Made by a program: the position numbers and the translations under genes | The notes under the pieces: model-generated | Told to the model about the DNA's origin: nothing | Databases searched by the model: none | The model's input: only the letters and a program-made list of their open reading frames with translations | Assembly (NCBI GenBank): GCA_040004225.1 | Contig: JBDUBI010000155.1 | Coordinates: 1-5,689, forward strand | Length of the DNA: 5,689 bases | Direction: 5' to 3' | Origin: JALYUA01 sp040004225 | Lineage (GTDB): Bacteria; Acidobacteriota; Thermoanaerobaculia; UBA5066; Gp7-AA6 | Shown here: piece after piece, positions 1 to 5,223 of the stretch | How the letters are laid out: every line of letters starts with the position of its first letter | Position numbering within the stretch: the first letter of the stretch is position 1

Positions 1-305
1 AGGAACCGGTCCATCATCCAGACCCAGGCCTCCCGCTGGAGCTCCTGGTATTCGTCGCCCAGCATCCGGTCGAAGAGCTCGTCGAAATAACGGAAGTGGG
101 AGAAGAGAACGTGTCCCCCGATGTCGTAGATGAAGCCGTTGGCGCTCGTCTCGCTCGAGGCGAGCCCTCCGGCGCTTCCCCGCGCCTCGAGCACCACGAA
201 GGCTTCGTGGCCGAGCTCTTTCAGCCGGTAAGCGGCCCCGAGCCCTGTGGGCCCGGCGCCCAGGATGACGATTTTTCGGGAGGACTTCTTTTCGATGTTG
301 AGCAC
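1..305 (-). CDS. FAD-dependent oxidoreductase, UDP-galactopyranose mutase / amine oxidase-like (partial, N-terminal 101 aa)
   Basis: Reading the minus strand from GTG at 305 gives an open frame to the window edge. The start is chosen because a GAGGAA Shine-Dalgarno (plus 311-316) lies 5 bases upstream and the FAD fold begins at once. Residues 12-22 read IVILGAGPTGL, a GxGxxG dinucleotide-binding loop. A Glu at residue 40 ends the second strand (FVVLEA) and is the usual ribose-binding acid, followed by GG at 46-47. Residues 61-65 are DIGGH, followed by LFSH and aromatic residues, which resembles UDP-galactopyranose mutase-like and protoporphyrinogen-oxidase-like flavoproteins. Members of this family rearrange or oxidise sugars, amines or carotenoids; the substrate cannot be told from the N-terminus. 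Most of the protein lies outside the window. It is the last of four minus-strand genes, 142 bases after its upstream neighbour, so it may have its own promoter. The FAD fold is firm; the UGM-like subgroup is tentative. Confidence 0.88.
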   Translation of the reverse strand, partial: MLNIEKKSSRKIVILGAGPTGLGAAYRLKELGHEAFVVLEARGSAGGLASSETSANGFIYDIGGHVLFSHFRYFDELFDRMLGDEYQELQREAWVWMMDRF

Positions 306-340
306 GGTTCTTCCTCTGGGCGGTTTCACGCGTCGAGATC

Positions 341-368
341 AGTATCCTCTGGAGAACGACGAAGCGAA
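341..368 (-). promoter_or_regulatory. weak candidate sigma-70-type promoter for the FAD gene
   Basis: On the minus strand TTCGCT (plus 363-368) and GATACT (plus 341-346) are separated by 16 bases, leaving a 35-base leader to the GTG at 305. The match is 3 of 6 at -35 and 4 of 6 at -10. This is a by-eye match in GC-rich DNA and could be chance; the position, directly ahead of the gene, is the main support. Confidence 0.2.
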
Positions 369-404
369 AGCGACTGGGGCTGAAAAGCAAATTTCGGGCC
401 GGTG

Positions 405-433
405 CCGATTCGGGCGCTCCCCGGGTGAATCGG
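405..433. repeat. 7-bp perfect inverted repeat with 15-base loop
   Basis: CCGATTC at 405-411 is the exact reverse complement of GAATCGG at 427-433. It starts 15 bases past the stop of the minus-strand gene that ends at 448 and lies upstream of the FAD gene. On the minus strand it is followed by a mixed A/T patch (382-394) but not by a clean U-run, so it is at best a weak terminator. It could also be a protein-binding dyad for the downstream gene. Confidence 0.4.
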
Positions 434-447
434 GTTACTGGGACCGG

Positions 448-924
448 TCAGGTCCGCGAAGCCCCGAGAGACCCTCCCGCGACGAGTTCTTCCCCCGGGG
501 CATCCCCGAAAACGCGAGGCCATGCCGGACAACGCGTCGCTTTGATCAGCGCGCGGCAGATCGCGAGCGCCCGGGTCGGAGCCGAAGCCGTGATCCTCGA
601 CAGGATTTTCTGCGGCGCCAGGTCCGAAGAGGGCCGCGGAGTTTCGAACCAGATCGCGCTCCACGTGCCGTCGTGCTCGCTCACCTCGCAGGCCCAGCCC
701 GTCTGGCGGGAGACCTGTTGGGCCAGAGCCGCGGCGGTCCAGTCCTCCGTCGAAAAAGGGGGGACGGCGCGTCCGGGAGCTTTCAGGAACACGCGCCGTT
801 CAATCTCGCGATCGAGATCGGAAGCCGATTCCGGAGAGAGAAGCGCGCCTCCTCGCGGGACGGATCGCGGCGCGACACGGTCGCGAACGGAACCTGCGGC
901 GCGGGAGCGAACAGCAAGCGACAT
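448..924 (-). CDS. hypothetical protein resembling the phage ABA-sandwich family
   Basis: A 158-aa frame starts at ATG 924 with a GGAGG (plus 929-933) 4 bases upstream, a strong but slightly close Shine-Dalgarno. The body, residues about 37-130, has a leading LDREIERRV helix, then PPFSTEDWTAAA at 55-66, a Trp-rich strand segment at 77-93 (GWACEV, TWSAIWFE), and SAPTRALAICRALIKA at 114-129. The P-[YF]-S-T-D-x-x-A and ALAICRAxLxA motifs are what I recall from the phage ABA-sandwich proteins, small proteins of unknown function often found in phages and bacterial accessory regions. No catalytic residues or membrane segments are seen. The first ~35 residues are Arg/Ala-rich and outside the recognisable domain; no usable in-frame start lies nearer the domain. 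The last ~28 residues are also outside it. The family match is from memory of motifs and is moderate; that the frame is a real gene is more secure. Confidence 0.7.
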   Translation of the reverse strand: MSLAVRSRAAGSVRDRVAPRSVPRGGALLSPESASDLDREIERRVFLKAPGRAVPPFSTEDWTAAALAQQVSRQTGWACEVSEHDGTWSAIWFETPRPSSDLAPQKILSRITASAPTRALAICRALIKATRCPAWPRVFGDAPGEELVAGGSLGASRT

Positions 925-1228
925 CGGGCCTCCGGGTTAACCTGGACTCGCGCGCCGAGCAGCAACTTCCGTACCATGCGATTCGTCTCTCGCCGCAGGG
1001 ACGGCTCGCATCACGCGCGCGCGGATCCGGATTTCCCGACGGCCCGAGGCAATCCGGCGAGAAAGCCGAGCGCCGCCGCGATCACACGAGGATCCCGCGT
1101 GATGCGTTTCTGGTTCGGAGACACCACGTGGCGCCGCTCACGCGATCGGGGGATGCGTCGCCGAACGGGGGCGGGACCTCGATTCGGCCCGAGGAGAGCC
1201 GCGCCAGGGCGGTGTAATCGACCGTCCG
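925..1228. other. 304-base gap with no supported gene
   Basis: This stretch separates the metallothionein from the ABA-sandwich-like gene. It holds a 14-base dyad at 932-945 and a (CG)5 run at 1014-1023. On the minus strand a 38-codon frame opening at a GTG around 1127 and ending at 1011 has no visible Shine-Dalgarno, so I do not call it. No terminator hairpin with a T-run and no RNA gene is visible. Confidence 0.5.
932..945. repeat. dyad centred on GGTTAACC, overlapping the ribosome binding site of the 448-924 gene
   Basis: CCGGGTTAACCTGG is symmetric at 12 of 14 positions around a perfect 8-bp core (935-942). Its left edge overlaps the GGAGG used by the minus-strand gene starting at 924 (plus 929-933). 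The AT core stands out in GC-rich surroundings. It could be an operator or part of a small RNA fold; no regulator gene adjoins it, so this is only a candidate. Confidence 0.3.
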
Positions 1229-1381
1229 TCAGGCCGCCGCGCAGTCCGGGTGACCGCAGACGCACATCGGCTCGGGCGTGCCGGACATCTCCATCTCGGC
1301 GCATCGGTCGCTGCAGAACTTCTTATTTCCGCGCTCGACGCGCGTCTCTTCACAGCGGCAACCCTGGTGTTCGCATTTCAT
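1229..1381 (-). CDS. small bacterial metallothionein (SmtA/BmtA-type), 50 aa
   Basis: The start is ATG 1381, not the in-frame ATG at 1414, because GGGAGGA (plus 1387-1393) sits 5 bases before 1381 and the conserved sequence begins there. The 50-aa product has Cys at 3, 8, 10, 23, 27, 40, 42 and 47, and His at 5 and 44. Its layout is that of bacterial metallothioneins: an N-terminal CxHxxCxC, a central KKFCSDRCA matching the YCSEACA zinc-finger-like segment of cyanobacterial SmtA, and a C-terminal CVCGHPDC. Such proteins bind Zn, Cd or Cu in a cytoplasmic thiolate cluster for storage or detoxification. Compared with SmtA, His5 takes the place of a cluster Cys, the terminal Cys is missing, and there is an additional Cys at 40. 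No SmtB/ArsR repressor or metal transporter is encoded nearby, so its regulation is not visible. Short Cys-rich zinc-ribbon proteins are the alternative, but the full spacing favours metallothionein. Confidence 0.88.
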   Translation of the reverse strand: MKCEHQGCRCEETRVERGNKKFCSDRCAEMEMSGTPEPMCVCGHPDCAAA

Positions 1382-1453
1382 GGTTTTCCTCCCTGCCCCG
1401 GGCGGCAGCAACAAGGATGCCTATGCGGGGGTGACGGGTTTCTCTGTCCCCCG

Positions 1454-1469
1454 GGCCGCCGCGGCGGCC
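1454..1469. repeat. 16-bp perfect GC palindrome between two minus-strand genes
   Basis: GGCCGCCGCGGCGGCC is perfectly self-complementary and lies in the 162-base gap between the stop at 1544 and the metallothionein start at 1381. As RNA it could form a six-pair stem with a four-base loop, but no T-run follows on the minus strand. It may act as a weak termination or processing hairpin, or be a by-product of high GC content. I see no convincing promoter for the metallothionein in this gap. Confidence 0.4.
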
Positions 1470-1543
1470 GGAGTCGTCAGCCGGGCGGGAGAGACGCGAT
1501 TCGAGAGCTCCGACTCAGGAAGCGGACTCGTCGTCCTGGCCGG

Positions 1544-1813
1544 TCAGAGCCCCGCCGCGCGATACAGGTCGAGATAGTTTGAAGGCGGGTCGCCGGTCCA
1601 CGGCGATCTTCCGGCCCGCGAGGCGTCTTCCATCCTGCGAAGAACGGCCGTCAGGCTCCGCCGTCCGCGGGGGAAAAGGAACACCGCCACGAGCAGAAGG
1701 ATCAGGCCGGCGCCGGCGGCGAGACCCTCGGCAAATCGCGATCCCTGTCTGATCGTCCCGCTCCGGGATGCCGTTATTGCTTTCCCATACGAGATGATGG
1801 CCGCTGGTTTCAC
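1544..1813 (-). CDS. small single-span membrane protein of unknown function, 89 aa
   Basis: I do not recognise the family. The start is GTG 1813, with AGGAG (plus 1821-1825) 7 bases upstream; an in-frame ATG at 2077 would add 88 Arg/Ala/Pro-rich residues with no sign of coding. The product has a short polar N-terminus with Lys and Arg (residues 1-27), one clear hydrophobic span at about 30-47 (GLAAGAGLILLLVAVFLF), then an arginine-rich stretch (RGRRSLTAVLRR, 49-60). The C-terminal half is soluble and ends in a Pro/Tyr segment (PPSNYLDLYRAAGL). Basic residues flank the span on both sides, so the topology is ambiguous; the Arg cluster right after the span suggests a cytoplasmic C-terminus. It could be a stray accessory subunit or a stress-induced small protein, but nothing in the neighbourhood decides this. 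The following minus-strand gene is the metallothionein, 162 bases on. Confidence 0.6.
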   Translation of the reverse strand: MKPAAIISYGKAITASRSGTIRQGSRFAEGLAAGAGLILLLVAVFLFPRGRRSLTAVLRRMEDASRAGRSPWTGDPPSNYLDLYRAAGL

Positions 1814-2125
1814 TGGCTCGCTCCTGTCGGGGTGTGCGCGAGGGCCTATCGCCCGAGCGCTGCCGCTGGTGCAAGGGTCGTACCGGCACCCGCGATCGGT
1901 CGCGCTCGAGAAAGCTCCGGCGCCGGACGCGAAGCGCGCTGTTCTCGCGGGTCTCCGGCCTGTGGGACGCACTGACTTTGCTGACGGCAGGCTGCCGACA
2001 ACCTCGGCAGCCGCCCGGTTCCCGCGGTTCGGGCGCTCTTCTGCATGTCCGACGTTCTCTCGGAACAGCTCTTGCACGATTTGGGCACGGGCGCTTTTGC
2101 CCCCTCGTTTCCTTCGGGAGCATTC
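1814..2125. promoter_or_regulatory. 312-base divergent intergenic region with several hairpins
   Basis: This lies between the small membrane-protein gene (minus) and the acidic-tail gene (plus) and must hold promoters for both unless they are leaderless or read from outside. I see no good -35/-10 pair. It contains a short hairpin at 1891-1904 (CGCGA/TCGCG, loop of 4), the nested repeats at 1985-2012, and a 6-bp stem pairing 2012-2017 with 2030-2035 (CGCCCG/CGGGCG). An open frame from ATG 2045 runs into the acidic gene but lacks a Shine-Dalgarno. Confidence 0.4.
1985..2012. repeat. nested inverted repeats forming mutually exclusive hairpins
   Basis: CGGCAG (1985-1990) is complementary to CTGCCG (1992-1997), and GGCTGCCGA (1990-1998) is perfectly complementary to TCGGCAGCC (2004-2012) with a five-base loop. 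The middle arm can pair with either side but not both. The 9-bp stem is the stronger. It lies about 113 bases before the ATG at 2126. No T-run follows on either strand, so a simple terminator is unlikely. Confidence 0.5.
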
Positions 2126-2425
2126 ATGAACGACGGACTGAACGATCGGACCCCGCGCGAAATGGCCGCGGAAGGCTTCGAGCCGGGGCTCTCCGCACTT
2201 CCGGCGGCGGAGGAAGGCTTCGCTCTCCGGGGCGTGCCGAACACCGGGGACGAAGAGAACGCCGCCCGCCCTGCCAACGAAAATTCCAATTCCGGGTCGG
2301 AGGACGCCGAGATCGAAGACGACTTGGACGATCAGGCCGAAGACGAGGACGATGATGAAGAGAACGGGGACGACGACGAAGAGGACCTCTTGAGCGACGG
2401 CGAGGAAGAAGAGGAAGAGGCCTAG
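2126..2425 (+). CDS. small protein with extremely acidic C-terminal tail, 99 aa
   Basis: I do not recognise a family. The start ATG 2126 has GGGAG (2116-2120) 5 bases upstream; an in-frame ATG at 2045 would add 27 residues but has no Shine-Dalgarno. Residues 1-45 are mixed, with Gly, Ala and Pro, and include EGFEPGLSALPAAEEGF (16-32). From residue 58 on, 29 of 42 residues are Asp or Glu, ending in six Glu and Ala. There is no Cys and no membrane segment; the product should be highly negatively charged and mostly disordered. Acidic tails in other proteins bind basic proteins, metals or mimic nucleic acid, but none of these can be assigned here. The opposite strand would encode a poly-Arg stretch, which is less plausible. 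The gene converges on the DUF748 gene with a 252-base gap and has no co-directional neighbour. Confidence 0.62.
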   Translation: MNDGLNDRTPREMAAEGFEPGLSALPAAEEGFALRGVPNTGDEENAARPANENSNSGSEDAEIEDDLDDQAEDEDDDEENGDDDEEDLLSDGEEEEEEA

Positions 2426-2555
2426 TTTCTTCCCTCTCGTCGCCTCCCGCGAATCCGACCTCAGAGGCTGCGCCCACGGTGCTGGTATTGAAGATCGGAA
2501 GGTCCGAGCGGTCTGCTCCGGCGTCTCGACGTGCCGCGAGGCGAACGCCGCGATC

Positions 2556-2586
2556 GGGCCCGGTCTGTTGCCGGGGGCCCGGTCTG
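2556..2586. repeat. 12-bp direct repeat also able to form a hairpin, in the convergent gap
   Basis: GGGCCCGGTCTG occurs at 2556-2567 and again at 2575-2586. In addition GGGCCCGG (2556-2563) can pair with 2571-2580 as an eight-pair stem with a two-G bulge. It lies in the gap 2426-2677 between convergent genes, so a bidirectional termination role is possible, yet neither strand shows a T-run. Apart from this, the gap shows no gene I can support with confidence. Confidence 0.4.
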
Positions 2587-2677
2587 CCCGCGAAAAACGA
2601 CCGCGGCCCCACAGGAGATTCGGGATGACACCGGAAAATGCGAAGGGGGGCGAGGTCGCGCCGGGTCAGCCGGCTCT

Positions 2678-4417
2678 TCAGGCCGCCTTCGCGGGCTTCG
2701 CCGCCGCCGGTCTGGCGTCCGGTTTCGGTTCCGTCCCCCTTTTCCGTCCCTTGCCGAAGTGGAAAAGCTCCTCGTCGAATCCCGGCAGGATCGCGCGAAT
2801 GAAGGCGTTCTGAAACAGTCGTACGAGGACTTCCCAGGTGGTCGATTTCGGATTTCCGACCGGGCCTGACAGAGTGGCTTTGGTGGCCACCTCGTCGCGG
2901 CGGTTCTCCAGAAGTTTGGCCACGCCGCCGACCAGACGCTCGTAGAGTTTTTTGAAGAGGCTCTTGTCCTTGTCCTGGCGCTTGTCGTAGACCTGCATTT
3001 CCTTGAAGAGGGGCTTGATGTATCCGGTGATCTGCCCGTTCTTGACCCGCAGCTCCGTGTAGAAGGAGAACACGCCGGCCACGACGTCGAATTTTCCATA
3101 GGCGCGGAGGATGTCGTTCATCCTGGTCATCTGAGTGCCTTCGATGGCGACATTGAGGTCGAAGTCCGGTCCGTTCTTCTCGGTCCGGAAGGTCGCGGAG
3201 GCTTTCGTCGGTCCGCTCGCCATGAACTTGCCGGAGAGGTGCGCGACCGCGGGGCCTTGAACGAACTGGTTGGACAGATTTGTGACTGTCACGTTGGCGT
3301 CCGAGAGGAAGGCGCGATAAGGGGGGTCCTTCGCCTTGTTCACCAGACCCAGATTGCTGTTGACGATCTCAAACTTCTCGAGCTTTAAAGTCAGGTCCGA
3401 CCGGTTCGACGCCTTCTTCGCGGCGCTGGCGACCTTGTCTTTCCGCACGGTTTCCGCGCCCGCCGTTGCCGGCGTGTGGATGTAGTCGAGATGCATGCCG
3501 CGAAACGTGAGATCGGCCACCCGGACGTTCTTCGCCTTCGGGGCGTACTCGAGCTCCCCATGGCTCGCGAGGGTTCCACCCCGGACCTGGAAATTGACCC
3601 GCGCGATCATCGGGGCCACCGCGTCCAGAGGGACCTTGTCGAGCTGGTAGTTCGTGTGGACTCCGGGGAACGGCTCTGCCAGAAAATCGGCGTGGCCGTC
3701 CAAGACCGCGTGCCCCGACTCGAACACCACGGCTTCGGCGAACACGGGCGAGGGGTAGACGTGTTCTCTCGAATGGATGTTCCGGATGTTGCTGGCACGG
3801 ATCGTCAGATGCGAAATATGGAGCGGGTGCTTCGGGTCCCGGTCGATATAAACCACGTCTCCTTCGTTGACCCGGAAAAGGTTGATCTTGAGCGGATAAA
3901 TCTGCTGCAGGGCACTCTGCCACCCCTTGTCCTTTATCGGCACGGGATCCCGATTTTCGGTCTGAAGCTGAGGGAGATTGATGTGCAGCTGCGGCCTGTC
4001 CATCAGGAAATCGGCGACCAGATGAAACGTGAAAATTTCACGCCACTGCACGCTCGCCTTGACCAGGGGAACGACTAAGACCGGGGGCTCCGGGTTCGCC
4101 TGCTGTCTGATTGTCAGGCCGCGGAGCGCGATCGATCCGCCGAAAAGAGAGAAATGGAGCCTGGGGATCTGGACGGAGTACCCCTTGAGGCTCTCATTCA
4201 TCCGCCGCTCCATCTTCTTTCGGAGGGGCTCGTCCACGAAGAAGGACGCGACGATCAGGAGCACGATGAGGAACAGGACGCCGGCGCCGACCCGGACGAG
4301 CGTCTTGCGGGAAAAAAGGCCCGCCCTCTTTAAACCGGCGAGCGCGCGGTCCCGCTTTCGCGCCTTGCGAGGCGTCTTCGAGGCGTGTTCGGGCTCAGGC
4401 TGACGTTTACTGGACAA
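2678..4417 (-). CDS. DUF748 / AsmA-like membrane-anchored envelope protein, 579 aa
   Basis: The start is TTG 4417 with GGAGG (plus 4423-4427) 5 bases upstream. Residues 1-40 are very basic; one membrane span follows at about 41-61 (VRVGAGVLFLIVLLIVASFF), placing the rest in the periplasm. The region after it, RLHFSLFGGSIALRGLTI (86-103), is the AsmA-like opening. Residues 176-192 (LKINLFRVNEGDVVYID) match the DUF748 pattern of an I-N-x3-V-x2-G-x-V strand, and 425-475 (including MNDILRAYGKFDVVAGVF and the GYIKPLFKEM segment) match the C-terminal part of these proteins. The tail from 556 is Lys/Ala/Pro-rich. AsmA-like proteins form long beta-rich grooves and are implicated in phospholipid transport or outer-membrane homeostasis; DUF748 members themselves are poorly characterised. 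It is transcribed divergently from the ABC exporter operon across 74 bases, and converges on the acidic-tail gene. The family call is good; the cellular role is inference. Confidence 0.88.
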   Translation of the reverse strand: MSSKRQPEPEHASKTPRKARKRDRALAGLKRAGLFSRKTLVRVGAGVLFLIVLLIVASFFVDEPLRKKMERRMNESLKGYSVQIPRLHFSLFGGSIALRGLTIRQQANPEPPVLVVPLVKASVQWREIFTFHLVADFLMDRPQLHINLPQLQTENRDPVPIKDKGWQSALQQIYPLKINLFRVNEGDVVYIDRDPKHPLHISHLTIRASNIRNIHSREHVYPSPVFAEAVVFESGHAVLDGHADFLAEPFPGVHTNYQLDKVPLDAVAPMIARVNFQVRGGTLASHGELEYAPKAKNVRVADLTFRGMHLDYIHTPATAGAETVRKDKVASAAKKASNRSDLTLKLEKFEIVNSNLGLVNKAKDPPYRAFLSDANVTVTNLSNQFVQGPAVAHLSGKFMASGPTKASATFRTEKNGPDFDLNVAIEGTQMTRMNDILRAYGKFDVVAGVFSFYTELRVKNGQITGYIKPLFKEMQVYDKRQDKDKSLFKKLYERLVGGVAKLLENRRDEVATKATLSGPVGNPKSTTWEVLVRLFQNAFIRAILPGFDEELFHFGKGRKRGTEPKPDARPAAAKPAKAA

Positions 4418-4425
4418 GCATTCCT

Positions 4426-4450
4426 CCGGATGCCCCTGCAGGGCAATCGG
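4426..4450. promoter_or_regulatory. imperfect dyad in the divergent region, overlapping the DUF748 ribosome binding site
   Basis: CCGGATGCCC (4426-4435) and GGGCAATCGG (4441-4450) pair at 9 of 10 positions counting one G-U, with a five-base loop; the centre also reads CCCTGCAGGG. On the minus strand the 3' arm ends inside the GGAGG at 4423-4427 that serves the TTG start at 4417. It could be an operator for both divergent genes or an RNA hairpin touching the ribosome binding site. No -10/-35 pair is obvious in the 74-base region. Confidence 0.4.
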
Positions 4451-4491
4451 CGTGCCAGAGGGAGCGCCGGGAGGCCGTAAGATGCGCCTCC

Positions 4492-5223
4492 ATGGCCAAT
4501 CCGTCCGGCCCTTCGAACGCCTCTGTGCCCCTTCTCGACGCCCGCCGCATCTCCCGGACGTACAAAATGGGGGAGGGCGGGGTGCCCGCGGTGCAGGACG
4601 TCTCGCTGATCATCGGCGAAGCCGAATTCGTGGCGCTCCAGGGGCCGAGCGGCTCCGGAAAGACCACGCTCCTGAACATCCTCGGCCTCCTGGACCGGCC
4701 AGACGGCGGGAGCCTTTCCATAGCAGGGTTGGCGGCCGAGGACCTCTCCGAAAATGACCGCGCCGACCTGAGGCGCGACCGGTTCGGTTTCGTCTTCCAG
4801 ACGTTCAACCTGATCCCGGTTCTGTCCGCCCAGGAGAACGTCGCCTACCCGATGGCCCTGGCCGGGATGCCGGCGGGCGAGCGAAGAAGCCGCGCCGAGG
4901 AGCTCCTCTCGGCCGTCGGCCTCGAAGAGAAGTCCTCCGTCCGTCCCGACCTTCTTTCAGGAGGGCAGAGACAGCGCATCGCCATCGCCAGGTCGCTCGC
5001 CAATCGCCCCGCCGTCGTTTTTGCGGACGAACCCACGGCGAACCTCGACTCGAAGACGGCGGAGGACATCCTGGACCTGATGCGAGGTCTGTGCGATTCA
5101 CATCGGGTCGCTTTTCTGTTCGCGACGCACGATCCGCGTGTCGTCGCGCGCGCCCGCCGCGTCGTCTCGCTGCATGACGGACGCATCGAATCCGACATCG
5201 TCTCCGGGGGGGGCCCGTCATGA
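4492..5223 (+). CDS. ABC transporter ATP-binding protein, LolD/MacB type
   Basis: This 243-aa ATPase, the usual length for the family, powers a MacB/LolCDE-superfamily exporter from the cytoplasmic face of the inner membrane. All ATPase motifs are intact: Walker A GPSGSGKT at 51-58, Q-loop Gln103 in VFQTFNLIPVLSAQENV, signature LSGGQ at 155-159, Walker B AVVFADE ending in Glu180, the D-loop ANLD at 183-186, and H-loop His213 in ATHD. The FQxFNLIPxLxxxENV stretch is characteristic of LolD/MacB/FtsE-like subunits. The ATG at 4492 is the only plausible in-frame start, but it has no good Shine-Dalgarno: the nearest GGGAGG (4469-4474) is 17 bases away and is better spaced for an out-of-frame ATG at 4482. 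Its stop overlaps the permease start by ATGA, indicating translational coupling. Which substrate is exported (lipoprotein, peptide, antibiotic) cannot be told. The family call is very secure. Confidence 0.95.
   Translation: MANPSGPSNASVPLLDARRISRTYKMGEGGVPAVQDVSLIIGEAEFVALQGPSGSGKTTLLNILGLLDRPDGGSLSIAGLAAEDLSENDRADLRRDRFGFVFQTFNLIPVLSAQENVAYPMALAGMPAGERRSRAEELLSAVGLEEKSSVRPDLLSGGQRQRIAIARSLANRPAVVFADEPTANLDSKTAEDILDLMRGLCDSHRVAFLFATHDPRVVARARRVVSLHDGRIESDIVSGGGPS

Noticed and set aside
1014..1023. (CG)5 alternating run as a Z-DNA or regulatory element
   Set aside because: Ten bases of CG alternation is expected by chance at this GC content and it lies near no feature.
1011..1304. A 97-codon minus-strand frame, including a possible 38-codon tail product from a GTG near 1127
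   Set aside because: It overlaps the metallothionein in another frame, and the tail part has no Shine-Dalgarno and no recognisable motif.
247..1434. A 395-codon plus-strand open frame across four minus-strand features
   Set aside because: The product is Arg/Pro/Ser-rich with no domain-like pattern, and the opposite strand holds recognisable flavoprotein, ABA-like and metallothionein genes. Long stop-free frames are common in GC-rich DNA.
1814..2077. N-terminal extension of the small membrane protein up to ATG 2077
   Set aside because: The extra 88 residues are low-complexity Arg/Ala/Pro with no structure, while GTG 1813 has a good Shine-Dalgarno directly before the membrane-protein part.
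2072..2100. TTGCAC with a TTTTGC 17 bases on as a sigma-70 promoter
   Set aside because: The -10 element is a poor match and the pairing is likely chance.
2079..2101. Possible sigma-54 promoter (TTGGGCAC ... TTTTGCC) ahead of the acidic-tail gene
   Set aside because: The GG to GC spacing is 13 bases instead of the required 10, and no enhancer-binding protein gene is near.
2461..3099. A 212-codon minus-strand frame rich in Arg and Ser
   Set aside because: It is an out-of-frame reading of the DUF748 C-terminal region, as the composition shows.
3476..4078. A 200-codon plus-strand frame antisense to the DUF748 gene
   Set aside because: It is fully contained in a gene with clear family features, has no visible Shine-Dalgarno and no domain pattern of its own.
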